Shown: positions 42,503-51,720 of the stretch, piece after piece | Layout: every line of letters begins with the position of its first letter | Numbering within the stretch: the first letter of the stretch is position 1 | Assembly (NCBI GenBank): GCA_023386345.1 | Contig: JAEWJT010000016.1 | Coordinates: 248,001 to 312,000, forward strand | DNA: 64,000 nt | DNA from: Bacillota bacterium | GTDB taxonomy: Bacteria; Bacillota; Clostridia; Tissierellales; Sedimentibacteraceae | Direction of reading: 5' to 3' | Made by a program: the position numbers and the translations under genes | The notes under the pieces: model-generated | The model's input: the letters and a program-made list of their open reading frames with translations, nothing else | What the model was told of the DNA's origin: nothing | The model's database searches: none

Positions 42503-43678
42503 ATGAATAAAATATGTTACAGATGTGACGCTAAGAATGATATGTATGCAACAATTTGTAAAAATTGTGGGTACGATTTATATGAGGATATAAAACTTAT
42601 GAGTAAGGCAAATAAAAAAAGCAAAGCTCCTTTATTGTATTTAATTTTTGGTTTTATCCTACCTTTACTTGCTGTTAGTATTTTTTTTACAGGACTGTAT
42701 GGATATTTATATGGTTATGAAAATTATAATTCAGAAGTGTTTCTAAATAAGTATTTAGAACATATAAAGGCTGATAATTACAAAGAGATAATGAAATATA
42801 ATGATATAAAGACAGATAAATTCAACACTGAAAAAGAATTCTCCATGTATATGAATAAAGAATATGGAGAGAAGCATGATAGCACAGTTATAATGAAAGA
42901 GTCGTCTTTATCTACAGAAAATGAAGAATTTTTCAAGGTGCAATTTAATGGCAAAGCAATAAAACAATTTAAGCTTATAAAGACTGGAGAAAAAAAGCTG
43001 CGCTATTTTAGCGAGTGGAGGGTAGAAAAGCCTGAAACGAATGTTTATGCAGAAAGTGTAAAAATATTTGCTCCTATTGGAGTAGATATATATATAAATG
43101 AGGTTTTATTAGACAAAGAAAATCTTAGCTCCGAAGAAGAAATATTTCCTCATTATAAGGGTATAAAAGACAAAAGTCATAAGCATCCGAAGCTTGTTTG
43201 CTATAAGGTAGATGAGTTGATGGCTGTATCATCTGTTTATGCTAAAAGAAAAGATGGAAGGCTTTGTGATGTTGCTTTAGACAAAGATGTTTATAAGGTG
43301 ACATCAGGTATCCCATCCAATGATTTAGGTGAATTGGAACAATTTGCAGAGGATTTTGCTAAGCAATACGCTGCATTTATAGCTATGGATGCAAAGTTTT
43401 CTGATTTAAAACAGAGTATATACCAAGATACAGAATTTTACGATACCTTAAAAGAATTTTATAATGGTTGGTATCCAGAGCATGATAGCTATGGGTATGA
43501 GAATGTAAAGTCTGAAAATATGATGTGGTATGATGAGAACCACGCCTCAGTTCAGGTGAAATTCAATCATTTTGTAACGAGTCCAAAATATAAAAGAAGA
43601 GATTATCCTGTTGCTTATGAAATATATTTTGTAAAAGTAGATGGCAAATGGTTAGTTGCTGAACTTAAATACATTTAA
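42503..43678 (+). CDS. Zinc-ribbon membrane protein, TcaA/YvbJ-like
   Basis: 391 aa. Cytoplasmic zinc ribbon (CYRCDAKNDMYATICKNCGY), one membrane span (~50-72), and a long outer region with an NTF2-like C-terminal part (FAEDFAKQYAAFIAMDAKFS, then VKVDGKWLVAELKYI). The layout recalls TcaA/YvbJ proteins linked to envelope stress and cell-wall antibiotics. GGGAG precedes the ATG. Function not proven. Confidence 0.6.
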   Translation: MNKICYRCDAKNDMYATICKNCGYDLYEDIKLMSKANKKSKAPLLYLIFGFILPLLAVSIFFTGLYGYLYGYENYNSEVFLNKYLEHIKADNYKEIMKYNDIKTDKFNTEKEFSMYMNKEYGEKHDSTVIMKESSLSTENEEFFKVQFNGKAIKQFKLIKTGEKKLRYFSEWRVEKPETNVYAESVKIFAPIGVDIYINEVLLDKENLSSEEEIFPHYKGIKDKSHKHPKLVCYKVDELMAVSSVYAKRKDGRLCDVALDKDVYKVTSGIPSNDLGELEQFAEDFAKQYAAFIAMDAKFSDLKQSIYQDTEFYDTLKEFYNGWYPEHDSYGYENVKSENMMWYDENHASVQVKFNHFVTSPKYKRRDYPVAYEIYFVKVDGKWLVAELKYI

Positions 43679-43699
43679 AGTGCGTAAATAAAATATTTT

Positions 43700-43740
43700 A
43701 GCTCTAAAAGCATTTGATTTAAATGCTTTTAGAGCTTTTT
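43700..43740. terminator. Bidirectional terminator
   Basis: Perfect 16-bp stem AGCTCTAAAAGCATTT / AAATGCTTTTAGAGCT with T-run, between convergent genes. Confidence 0.9.
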
Positions 43741-44808
43741 AAATACCCATTCTCTTTGTATTTGAAAGCTTAATAAGAACAATACAAAATCAACTAATAT
43801 TTTAACTATTGTAGAGTATATTACAAGTAGCGAATTTGACAGGCTAAATACAGCAAGGTATGATATGCTCATTTGTAAAGCAGCGAGCATATAGTATTTT
43901 GTCATTGTTACTTTTTTGTTAGCAGTGTTGTTAAAAACTACTCTACTATTGCCAAAATAGTTAAATAATGACGAAAAAATACGGGCGATTAAGGTAGACA
44001 AAAATATTTTTTCCTTTGGATTTAAGTTATCAAACAAAAACATAAATAATGTAAATAACCCTACATCAATTATAGTCGATAAAGCTCCAACTATACCAAA
44101 TCTAAAAAAATGCTTAAATATTAAAAGATAAATTTTTATTGAATCCTTTACTGGATTAAAGTGTGAGGATTTATTATCTTCTATATAAATTGTTTGTATT
44201 TTAAGCTCTTGAAGTTTAATTTCTTTTTGCTTTGCATCCATTAGCATATTTGTTTCATATTCATATCTTTCGCCATCGATATCTAGGAATTCTTTGACAA
44301 TCTCAATTGGGATGGCTCTAAGTCCAGTCTGTGTATCACTTATATTAATACCACACAATATTTTAAATACAAATCTTGTGATTTTATTGCCTAATTTACT
44401 CTTTTTAGGTACATTTTCTAAATCAAAATCTCTGTAGCCTAAAATCAGATTATTTTTATTTGAAGATAAAAAATTTACTTCTAAAGCTTTGGCGCAATTT
44501 ACTATATCATCAATATGATGCTGGTTATCAGCATCTACTGTAATTAAACCAATATGATTTGGATATGTATTTAAAAAATAATTAAAAGCTGTTTTTAAAG
44601 CTCGGCCCTTTCCAAAATTTTTATAATGTTTTAATACAACACATTCTTTATGTTTCTTTATATGTTCAAAATATTTATCATATTCGGAAGAGCTTCCATC
44701 ATTCACCACAATAATTGTTTTAAAGCCTTTACTTAGAACTGCTCCTACTACATCTAAAAGCTTATCATCAGGATTTAATGAAGGAATAACAATAGCTATA
44801 TTTTGCAA
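43729..44808 (-). CDS. Family 2 glycosyltransferase fused to a GtrA-like membrane domain
   Basis: 359 aa. N-terminal GT2 domain: VIPSLNPDDKLLDVV, IIVVNDGSSSEYD, GLITVDADNQHH (DxD), SDTQTGLRAIP (like polyprenyl-phosphate glycosyltransferases). C-terminal ~125 aa with four membrane spans and FRFGIVGALSTIIDVGLFTL, NYFGNSRVVFN, REWVFKKL, the GtrA signature. Probably makes or flips a polyprenyl-linked sugar for envelope glycosylation. Its last codons form one arm of the downstream terminator. Confidence 0.88.
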   Translation of the reverse strand: MQNIAIVIPSLNPDDKLLDVVGAVLSKGFKTIIVVNDGSSSEYDKYFEHIKKHKECVVLKHYKNFGKGRALKTAFNYFLNTYPNHIGLITVDADNQHHIDDIVNCAKALEVNFLSSNKNNLILGYRDFDLENVPKKSKLGNKITRFVFKILCGINISDTQTGLRAIPIEIVKEFLDIDGERYEYETNMLMDAKQKEIKLQELKIQTIYIEDNKSSHFNPVKDSIKIYLLIFKHFFRFGIVGALSTIIDVGLFTLFMFLFDNLNPKEKIFLSTLIARIFSSLFNYFGNSRVVFNNTANKKVTMTKYYMLAALQMSISYLAVFSLSNSLLVIYSTIVKILVDFVLFLLSFQIQREWVFKKL

Positions 44809-44999
44809 ACAAGTACACCTCTCTCATAGTTTCACCATTTTCATATGTTCAAAGCTGGGTGAATAAGTTAATACATGAAATACCTTTATATTTCCATTAT
44901 ACTACAGTTTTTAGTTTTAGCAAATAGAAATTTTTTATTGCAAAAAACCAAAAAAGATTATATATTTATAGTAAATATAAAATGTAGAGAGGCTATATT

Positions 45000-46241
45000 A
45001 TGTTGAGAAGTTTATTGAGTATTTTACTTATTTTATTAAATTTAATTACAATTGATATATATGCTGATGTTACCGTTGCAGGTGATATAACTAAATCCAT
45101 GAATCCTGTCAAAGCAATAGAAGTCGCGGGAGAAATAACTGAAAACTGCGACATAAGTTCAAATAAAGCTATAAAGAATATTTTAGATAAAAAGTATTCT
45201 GTAGGTGCTAATTTTTATGAAAATGACTATATAAAAATAGACAATAACGAAAGTATAAAAACTTTATATATACTCTGGGATAGTTTACCAGAGCAATTTT
45301 CAATAAAAGATGATTTAGGAAATTTGATATTAGAATTTGATGGTTCTAACAATATATTTTTGCACCAAGTTATTGAAATAAAGGCAGATACTAAAAATTT
45401 AAGCATAAATATAGACAAAGGTAATTGTAAAATTGCAGAAGTATATGTTTTTGGTGAGGGATATTTGCCTGACTGGGTACAGGATTGGAAGGCGCCTTAT
45501 GAAAAAGCTGATATGCTTTTGATTTCAACACATGCAGATGATGAGCATTTGTTTTTTGGAGGAACTATGCCTTATTACGCAGGAGAGCTAAATCTAAAGG
45601 TGCAACTTGCTTACTTGACAAATCACTATAATTTTAGGGTACATGAGCTGCTAAATGGATTATGGGAAGTAGGTATTAGAGCATATCCAATAATTTCTGA
45701 ATTTAATGATTATTATTCGGAATCACTTGAGCATGCAAAGACCTTATATGATGAGAATGAAATTTTGGAATTTCAAGTAGAGCTTTTAAGAAGATTTAAG
45801 CCTGATGTTGTTATAGGACATGATTTAAAGGGTGAATATGGACACGGAGTCCATATGCTTAATGCTCACACCTTAACAAAGGCATTAGATTTAAGCAATG
45901 ACAGTTCAATCTATGCTGATTCAGCACAAAAATACGGCTTGTGGGACGTGCCAAAATGCTATTTGCACTTATACAAAGAAAATAGTCTATCAATGAATTG
46001 GGATGTGCCGCTTAGGAAATTTAAAGGAAAAACTGCATTTCAAATGGCAGAGTTAGGCTTTTCGAAACATGTGTCACAAACAGAATTTTTCAAGGTAGGC
46101 AGAAGAGGGGCGTTTGACTGTAGAGCATTTGGACTGTATCGATCTTTAGTTGGTGAGGATAAATTGAAAAATGACTTTATGGAAAATATAGATATGTCGA
46201 TTAAAAATACTAATAGATTTTCTTATGATGTTGAATATTAA
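45000..46241 (+). CDS. Secreted PIG-L family deacetylase
   Basis: 413 aa. Signal peptide (LLSILLILLNLITIDIYA), a ~140-aa unassigned N-terminal part, then the PIG-L/LmbE domain: LLISTHADDEHLFFGGTMPY (zinc motif, HADDE in place of PHPDDE), FKPDVVIGHDLKGEYGHGVH (GH-D-x(n)-H). Likely removes N-acetyl groups from a cell-surface glycan. AGAGAGGC lies upstream of the ATG. A monocistronic gene beside envelope glycosylation genes. Confidence 0.82.
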   Translation: MLRSLLSILLILLNLITIDIYADVTVAGDITKSMNPVKAIEVAGEITENCDISSNKAIKNILDKKYSVGANFYENDYIKIDNNESIKTLYILWDSLPEQFSIKDDLGNLILEFDGSNNIFLHQVIEIKADTKNLSINIDKGNCKIAEVYVFGEGYLPDWVQDWKAPYEKADMLLISTHADDEHLFFGGTMPYYAGELNLKVQLAYLTNHYNFRVHELLNGLWEVGIRAYPIISEFNDYYSESLEHAKTLYDENEILEFQVELLRRFKPDVVIGHDLKGEYGHGVHMLNAHTLTKALDLSNDSSIYADSAQKYGLWDVPKCYLHLYKENSLSMNWDVPLRKFKGKTAFQMAELGFSKHVSQTEFFKVGRRGAFDCRAFGLYRSLVGEDKLKNDFMENIDMSIKNTNRFSYDVEY

Positions 46242-46255
46242 ATTATTATTTTTTC

Positions 46256-46315
46256 TTGACAAATAAGTATTGATATATTATACTATCCCTAAGCTGTATT
46301 AACTGTACTAATACA
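46256..46315 (+). promoter_or_regulatory. Promoter and operator of the YtrA-like operon
   Basis: TTGACA (46256-46261), 17 bases, TATACT (46279-46284). Eleven bases on lies the perfect dyad TGTATTA-7-TAATACA (46295-46315), at the start of the transcript, where a bound GntR repressor would block RNA polymerase. Confidence 0.85.
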
Positions 46316-46343
46316 CATAAAATAATTGATGTTTTGAGAAAGG

Positions 46344-46721
46344 ATGGTGCGAGAGTTGATAAATATTGATTATAACAGCAGCAAAGCAATTTATGAACAA
46401 ATATATGATGAAATCTTGAAATTGATTTTATCAAACGTATTGAAGCCGGATGATAAATTGCCTTCTGTTAGAGAACTTGCTTTATTAACTAAAATTAATC
46501 CAAATACTATTCAGAAAGCATATAAGAGCCTAGAAAATGACAATTATATATCTACTGTAAAAGGTATAGGAAATTACGTAAAAAGCAATGAAGGACTAAA
46601 GGATGCCCATGTAACAAAACAAAAAGAGGCATTAAAGGAAATACTTATTTCATTAAAAAAATTATCTTTAACAAATAAGGATATAAATGAATTAATAAAT
46701 GAAATACTAAGTACAATATAG
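46344..46721 (+). CDS. GntR-family regulator, YtrA type
   Basis: 125 aa. Winged helix SSKAIYEQIYDEILKLILSN, KLPSVRELALLTKINPNTIQ, KAYKSLENDNYISTVKGIGN, and only a short dimerising tail, as in YtrA-type repressors of ABC exporter operons. First gene of an operon with the ATPase (10 bases on) and permease. Autoregulation through the 46295-46315 dyad is likely. The start is uncertain by a codon or two: AGAAAGGATGGTG offers ATG or GTG. Confidence 0.85.
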   Translation: MVRELINIDYNSSKAIYEQIYDEILKLILSNVLKPDDKLPSVRELALLTKINPNTIQKAYKSLENDNYISTVKGIGNYVKSNEGLKDAHVTKQKEALKEILISLKKLSLTNKDINELINEILSTI

Positions 46722-46730
46722 GAGGTAAAT

Positions 46731-47648
46731 ATGTTAACAATTAAAGAGCTAAATAAAAATTTTGATAAACAAAAAGTTTTAAAAAATATAAATATAACAG
46801 CTAACAAAGGACAAATTTATGGTCTTGTTGGCTCAAACGGCTGTGGAAAAACAACTCTTTTAAAGCATATAATGAGAATTTATAAAGCAGACTCCGGAGA
46901 GATATTCCATAATGGAGAGCAAATTACTGATAAAACACCCATTGTTGAAGAATTTTACTATGTTCAGGATAATTTGTTTTTTCCAAACCAATATACAATA
47001 AAGGACTTATATAACTATGAGAAGCTTTATTATAAAAATATTTCAAGAGAAAAGTTTGATAATTTAGTAAGCTTTTTCAATATTGATACAAATAAAGCTC
47101 TTAACAGGATGTCTAAAGGACAGAAAAAGCAAGCTGCTTTTGTTATGGCTATGGCTACTTGCCCTAAGGTTGTTTTACTTGATGAAATTGTAGATGGACT
47201 TGACGCAGTTATAAAAAGAAAATTCTGGAATGTACTTATCGGTGACACTATGCAAAATGATACTACAGTTATTATATCTTCACATGACTTAAAAGAGCTA
47301 GATAATATTTGTGATAGAGTTGGTATAATGCACGAAGGTGAGATAATAAAAGAGGAAGAGCTTGAAAAACTTAAGAACGAATTAAAGAGAGTTCAATTTG
47401 CTATAGATAAGGAATTTGAAGTGCCAAGCGAAGACAGTTTTGGAATTATAAAAACTCTAAAATTAGGAAGTGTTTACATTTGCACCATAAAAGGAGATTC
47501 AAATACCTTTAAAAAGCATTTATACGATAAATATAATGTACTTTTATTCGATGAACTTCCGATGAATTTAGAAGAAATATTCATTACCGAGCTTGGAGAT
47601 AAGGGCTACGGAACGGAAATCTATAAAAATGATGCTGACGAGCAGTAA
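46731..47648 (+). CDS. ABC transporter ATP-binding protein
   Basis: 305 aa. Walker A GSNGCGKTT, Q-loop, signature RMSKGQKKQAAF (MSKGQ in place of LSGGQ), Walker B KVVLLDEIVDGLD, switch SSHDLKELD. Followed by a ~90-aa C-terminal extension. It pairs with the permease that starts 12 bases later. The YtrB-like class exports cell-wall-active peptides or resists them; substrate unknown here. AGGAGGT precedes the ATG. Confidence 0.9.
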   Translation: MLTIKELNKNFDKQKVLKNINITANKGQIYGLVGSNGCGKTTLLKHIMRIYKADSGEIFHNGEQITDKTPIVEEFYYVQDNLFFPNQYTIKDLYNYEKLYYKNISREKFDNLVSFFNIDTNKALNRMSKGQKKQAAFVMAMATCPKVVLLDEIVDGLDAVIKRKFWNVLIGDTMQNDTTVIISSHDLKELDNICDRVGIMHEGEIIKEEELEKLKNELKRVQFAIDKEFEVPSEDSFGIIKTLKLGSVYICTIKGDSNTFKKHLYDKYNVLLFDELPMNLEEIFITELGDKGYGTEIYKNDADEQ

Positions 47649-47660
47649 AAGGAGGTTAGT

Positions 47661-49457
47661 ATGTTAAATTTAGTTATACATTCATTAAAAAGTAAAAAGA
47701 ATTGGTTTTTATTAAACCTTGCAATAACAGTTATAATAACAATAATTATGCCAACATTGTTTAGAGATAACTATGGATTTTTTTCAGCCTTTACAATGTT
47801 CATAACAACTGGACTTATTTTAATAAGCAATTTTAGAGAGTTATCGTTTTTACATGATGATAGAAAAATTTCATATTATTTATCTAAACCTATAAGCATG
47901 ATGAATAAAGTTAATGTAGCTTTGATATCTAATATTATATTTACTACCGTGGTATTTTTGTTGACATTTGCTATATCAAGTTTTGCAGGAGCTATTTTTT
48001 CTGCTAATGCCTTGGAAAAATTTGAGTATCTAGACTTTATTAATAACAATTTATCTTTTGTTGATACTATGTATGCTTCGCTTATAATCTTAAACTTTGC
48101 TATAATACTATCATCTATATTGACAGGAAATGGTACAGTTTCAGTATTTGTTACTATGTTCAATTATGCCATACCTATCATACTTTTACTCATAATAACA
48201 TTTGTATGTAATATTATAGACAACACGATAATAGGCATGAGCACAGAGGCTATGATACAATCATTTGTGGATAAATTTCTACCTATCGATAAAATTTATT
48301 TCTTTGATTATGCTTCAAGAAAAGCTATTGATATATTCTATTTTTTAAGATTGATTGCATACTTTGTTGTTACTTATATTTTGACAATTTTTGCAGTAAA
48401 AACTAGAAGAAATGAAAGAACTGGAGATTTTGTAATTCATAATGGCTTCAAATACTTTATGTCAATCTTTGCTTCTTTGCTACTTCCTATGTTTGTAACA
48501 TCAAATATGAGAAACTATGATATAATCACAATAGTTACAGTACTTGTGCTTTTATCAGCACTGTCGTACTATATACTTATATCAGCATTTAATAGAAGCT
48601 TTAAAATTTCAAAGCAAGCATTACAAATTTATATACCGTTTATAGTAATATTTGCGGCTTCTATTTTTATTAGCTCGGCGGTTTTAAAAGTGAGAGCAAC
48701 TTTTATCCCAGATGCTTCAGATGTAAAGGCGGTATATGTAGGTTCTAATACATCATACTTAAAAAATGCAAAGTACTTGCAAGCAACAGATGATAAATGG
48801 GATTCTTTGATTAAAGCAAAGTATGATGAAATAAAAGATAATGACTCATTGATTATATTGGAAGAAAAAGATAGTATAAAAAAAGTTTCAAAGCTACAGC
48901 AGGCTCTAATTGATAAAAAAGAAGAAAGATATTACAGAGATTTTAAAATAATATATTTTCTAAATAATGGTAAAAAGGTTGTAAGAACATATGCTATGCC
49001 ATACGATTATGAAGAAGATTATGTTAAAAACGAAATTATTGATATAGTTCGTACTGAAGAATTTATACAGAAAAAATTTAAGGTGTTCTGTGACGAAAAC
49101 TATATAAATAATGTAAAATTTAAAAACGTATTTGTATTTCGTAATGATACACAACATGAACTTGTTGACTTCAATTATAAAGAATTTGCAAAGCTTTATA
49201 TGGAGGACTATAGAGAATTTATCAATAATGATGAAAACATTAATGAAATCAATACAAATATAATATCAGAACAAAATTCGTTTATATATGATTTTATTAA
49301 AAAGAATGCTGAAGATGGTAATATCGAAAAAAGAGGATATGATGATGAAAACACAGTACATTTTGAGCATGAAGTAAGAGATGGGATTTCTTTACAATAT
49401 GTTGTATTGCCTGATAAATTCACAAAAACAATAACGTTTATTAAATCTTTGAAATAG
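47661..49457 (+). CDS. ABC transporter permease
   Basis: 598 aa. About seven to eight membrane spans within residues 1-350 (for example NWFLLNLAITVIITIIMPTL and VSVFVTMFNYAIPIILLLII), followed by a ~250-aa charged outer domain with no recognised family. AAGGAGG lies before the ATG, and it is the last gene of the GntR-ATPase-permease operon. The large extracytoplasmic domain could bind a peptide or wall fragment. Confidence 0.8.
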   Translation: MLNLVIHSLKSKKNWFLLNLAITVIITIIMPTLFRDNYGFFSAFTMFITTGLILISNFRELSFLHDDRKISYYLSKPISMMNKVNVALISNIIFTTVVFLLTFAISSFAGAIFSANALEKFEYLDFINNNLSFVDTMYASLIILNFAIILSSILTGNGTVSVFVTMFNYAIPIILLLIITFVCNIIDNTIIGMSTEAMIQSFVDKFLPIDKIYFFDYASRKAIDIFYFLRLIAYFVVTYILTIFAVKTRRNERTGDFVIHNGFKYFMSIFASLLLPMFVTSNMRNYDIITIVTVLVLLSALSYYILISAFNRSFKISKQALQIYIPFIVIFAASIFISSAVLKVRATFIPDASDVKAVYVGSNTSYLKNAKYLQATDDKWDSLIKAKYDEIKDNDSLIILEEKDSIKKVSKLQQALIDKKEERYYRDFKIIYFLNNGKKVVRTYAMPYDYEEDYVKNEIIDIVRTEEFIQKKFKVFCDENYINNVKFKNVFVFRNDTQHELVDFNYKEFAKLYMEDYREFINNDENINEINTNIISEQNSFIYDFIKKNAEDGNIEKRGYDDENTVHFEHEVRDGISLQYVVLPDKFTKTITFIKSLK

Positions 49458-49490
49458 ACTAAAAATAAAATATTAAGATAAATATAAATA

Positions 49491-49537
49491 AAAAATTAGC
49501 GAGAGTTTTATATTACAAGACTTCTCGCTAATTTTTT
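49491..49537. terminator. Terminator, diverged copy 3 of the dispersed hairpin
   Basis: AAAAATTAGCGAGA / TCTCGCTAATTTTT; same TTAGCGA...TCGCTAA ends as copies 1 and 2 but with a different middle. Confidence 0.8.
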
Positions 49538-49545
49538 ATTTATAT

Positions 49546-51429
49546 TTAAATTTCAATATTTACTAAAGGTTTAATCCATTTTTGAATAAATATCTTGTCA
49601 TCCATGTTTTTTAAATTTGAAATTATATTTTTAATATTTCCTTTTAAGTACGAATTTAACTGCTGTAGCTCTTTCTCAACTTCTGCATTTTCTGCAGCTT
49701 CTTTATTTAACATACCTTCAAATTTCGCATAAATTCTTTTTCTCTCATTAGTGTAGAAGTCATCAATATTGTCCTTATACAATTGCAAGGAATTTAATAT
49801 CTTTTCAACTACACTTACTATATCCTCAGCAATTGAATCATTTTCTTTTATAGGAAAAGCTACTTCTCTCTGAATTAGAGGTAAAAATAGCATCTCAATA
49901 GAAAATCTTTTAATATACCAATCTCTATACCAACTACTCCATGTAATACCGTCTATACCTTCTTTTTCGCATATATTTCTAAACTTATTCTTAAATTTTA
50001 TCTTGAGCATTTTGTAATCATCTGCCCAGCTATTTTCTATATTAATCAAGGAAGTCAATACTCTTTTGTTTTTCTCGAAATATTCTGCTTTAGCTAGTGT
50101 TGTTTTAACAATATCTACAGTGTTTTCAGCCATAAGCTCAAAACTCACTCGTTCAGTTTTTTCAAGTTTAGCAAGCTCTTCAATTATATTGTCTCCTCGG
50201 TTGATATCATCAAGTCTTAGCTCAATATCATCGGCATTTTTTCTTATAGACAAAAGTCTTGATTTTATAGTCCTTATATCAAAATCTATAATTTTTCTAA
50301 TAAAATCACGCCTATTTCCAAACAGAAGATTTTCGTCGTCTGACAATTCCAATTCAGGCTCGTAAGCTTTGAATACTTCCAATTTTATTTTCTTGAAATT
50401 TTTTATTATTTCTATTTTTTCACTCTCAAAAAAGTCAAGCATTTCAACAATCGTATCTATCCATTTTTGAACTGCCTTATAGTATTTTATAATAGAAGCA
50501 TTTATGGAGTTTATATCAAATTCCTCAATAAGTGTAGAAAAATCAAACACAGAAGAAATAGAAGAATTATCATGAAATTTAGCTATTTTCTTCTTTATTT
50601 CTTCGTATTCTTTCATCAGAGCAGGTTTTTCAATATAAACCTTGTTATATAGCTGTGTTATCTTTTCATCCTTGAAAATTGGCTCTAAATTATTGCTAAT
50701 AAACATGTTGAGAGTAAATTGAGTTTTTTCTGTTTGGGAATAAATTCTATTATCCATTATACTTTTTGCGTATTCATCATTTGTCAAGCTTGTGTTGCAA
50801 GGCAACAAATAAACATTAGCTCGGTCTCTATTATAATTGTCTAAATCTAGGCAATAAGTATCTCCCTCAAGGGCAAACCAATAATCCAAGTTTTTTATAC
50901 GATGGCAATTTCCCTCTTGAAAAGGGAAACTCTTGTCATCTATCATTGTGATGAGCTGCTTTGCTGTTGGAATAGTCCAATTTTTATAACCATTCAAATC
51001 TAAATTATCAACAATTTCTATTGCTTCTTCTAAAGAAAATGTATGAGTTTCACTATTTACATTGTAGAAATCAAAGTAATCTAAGTTAGCCCAAAGTATA
51101 CCAGTAAATCTATCCATAATAACCTTTGGCTTATTTTTAAAGAAAAACCATCTCTGCTCAGTTATAGCATCTAGTATTTTATCTATTCCTTCGCCGGAAA
51201 GTGTTCTGATTTTTGAGTTTATACTCCTAAGCTTAGAATCTATCTCAGAAAGCTTCTCCAGATGCTTTGATTTTTCATTTGTTAATATTACTTGCTCCTC
51301 ACTTAATTTATGTATTTTTTCGATATTTAAAGAGTTATGAGTACCTTCGCAATTTTCTTCAATATTTTTGATTTCATCCAATATTTGATTTTTTTTATCA
51401 AGCAATTCTATTATAGAGGAGTTTTGCAT
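49546..51429 (-). CDS. Coiled-coil protein with DUF1566-like domain
   Basis: 627 aa from the start I prefer (51429, MQNSSII), which has AAAGG about 10 bases before it; an in-frame ATG lies at 51507 without a site. Residues ~1-85 form a coiled coil. Residues ~105-180 (MDRFTGILWANLDYFDFYNV, SLEEAIEIVDNLDLNGYKNW, TIPTAKQLITMID) follow the Lcl/DUF1566 pattern T-G-L-x-W ... A ... L-x-G-x-x-x-W-x-x-P-T. The last ~400 residues are long helices with a Trp-rich SSWYRDWYIKRFS. There is no signal peptide. Its job is unknown; a dynamin- or IcmF-like scaffold is possible but not supported by a P-loop. Confidence 0.5.
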   Translation of the reverse strand: MQNSSIIELLDKKNQILDEIKNIEENCEGTHNSLNIEKIHKLSEEQVILTNEKSKHLEKLSEIDSKLRSINSKIRTLSGEGIDKILDAITEQRWFFFKNKPKVIMDRFTGILWANLDYFDFYNVNSETHTFSLEEAIEIVDNLDLNGYKNWTIPTAKQLITMIDDKSFPFQEGNCHRIKNLDYWFALEGDTYCLDLDNYNRDRANVYLLPCNTSLTNDEYAKSIMDNRIYSQTEKTQFTLNMFISNNLEPIFKDEKITQLYNKVYIEKPALMKEYEEIKKKIAKFHDNSSISSVFDFSTLIEEFDINSINASIIKYYKAVQKWIDTIVEMLDFFESEKIEIIKNFKKIKLEVFKAYEPELELSDDENLLFGNRRDFIRKIIDFDIRTIKSRLLSIRKNADDIELRLDDINRGDNIIEELAKLEKTERVSFELMAENTVDIVKTTLAKAEYFEKNKRVLTSLINIENSWADDYKMLKIKFKNKFRNICEKEGIDGITWSSWYRDWYIKRFSIEMLFLPLIQREVAFPIKENDSIAEDIVSVVEKILNSLQLYKDNIDDFYTNERKRIYAKFEGMLNKEAAENAEVEKELQQLNSYLKGNIKNIISNLKNMDDKIFIQKWIKPLVNIEI

Positions 51430-51720
51430 AGTGTAAATACCTTTCATCATTATTAAAGATTTTATTTTATCTATATAACTATAACATAAAACTTGTAAAT
51501 ATGACAATATTAATTATTTGAAAATTAACAAAAACTTAAAAAAAATATAACAGTGAAAGCCTTTACATTTTTGTTTTTTGCATGTATAATTGTTTTAGTA
51601 TACAAAAATTGATAAAATTTTTAAAATAAAAATTATTAAAGAAAGCACAGGTTGGATAAATTATAGATATCTTTTTTTAAAAGTATATTTATTTTATCGT
51701 GTCGGTGTAGAGGAGGTATA

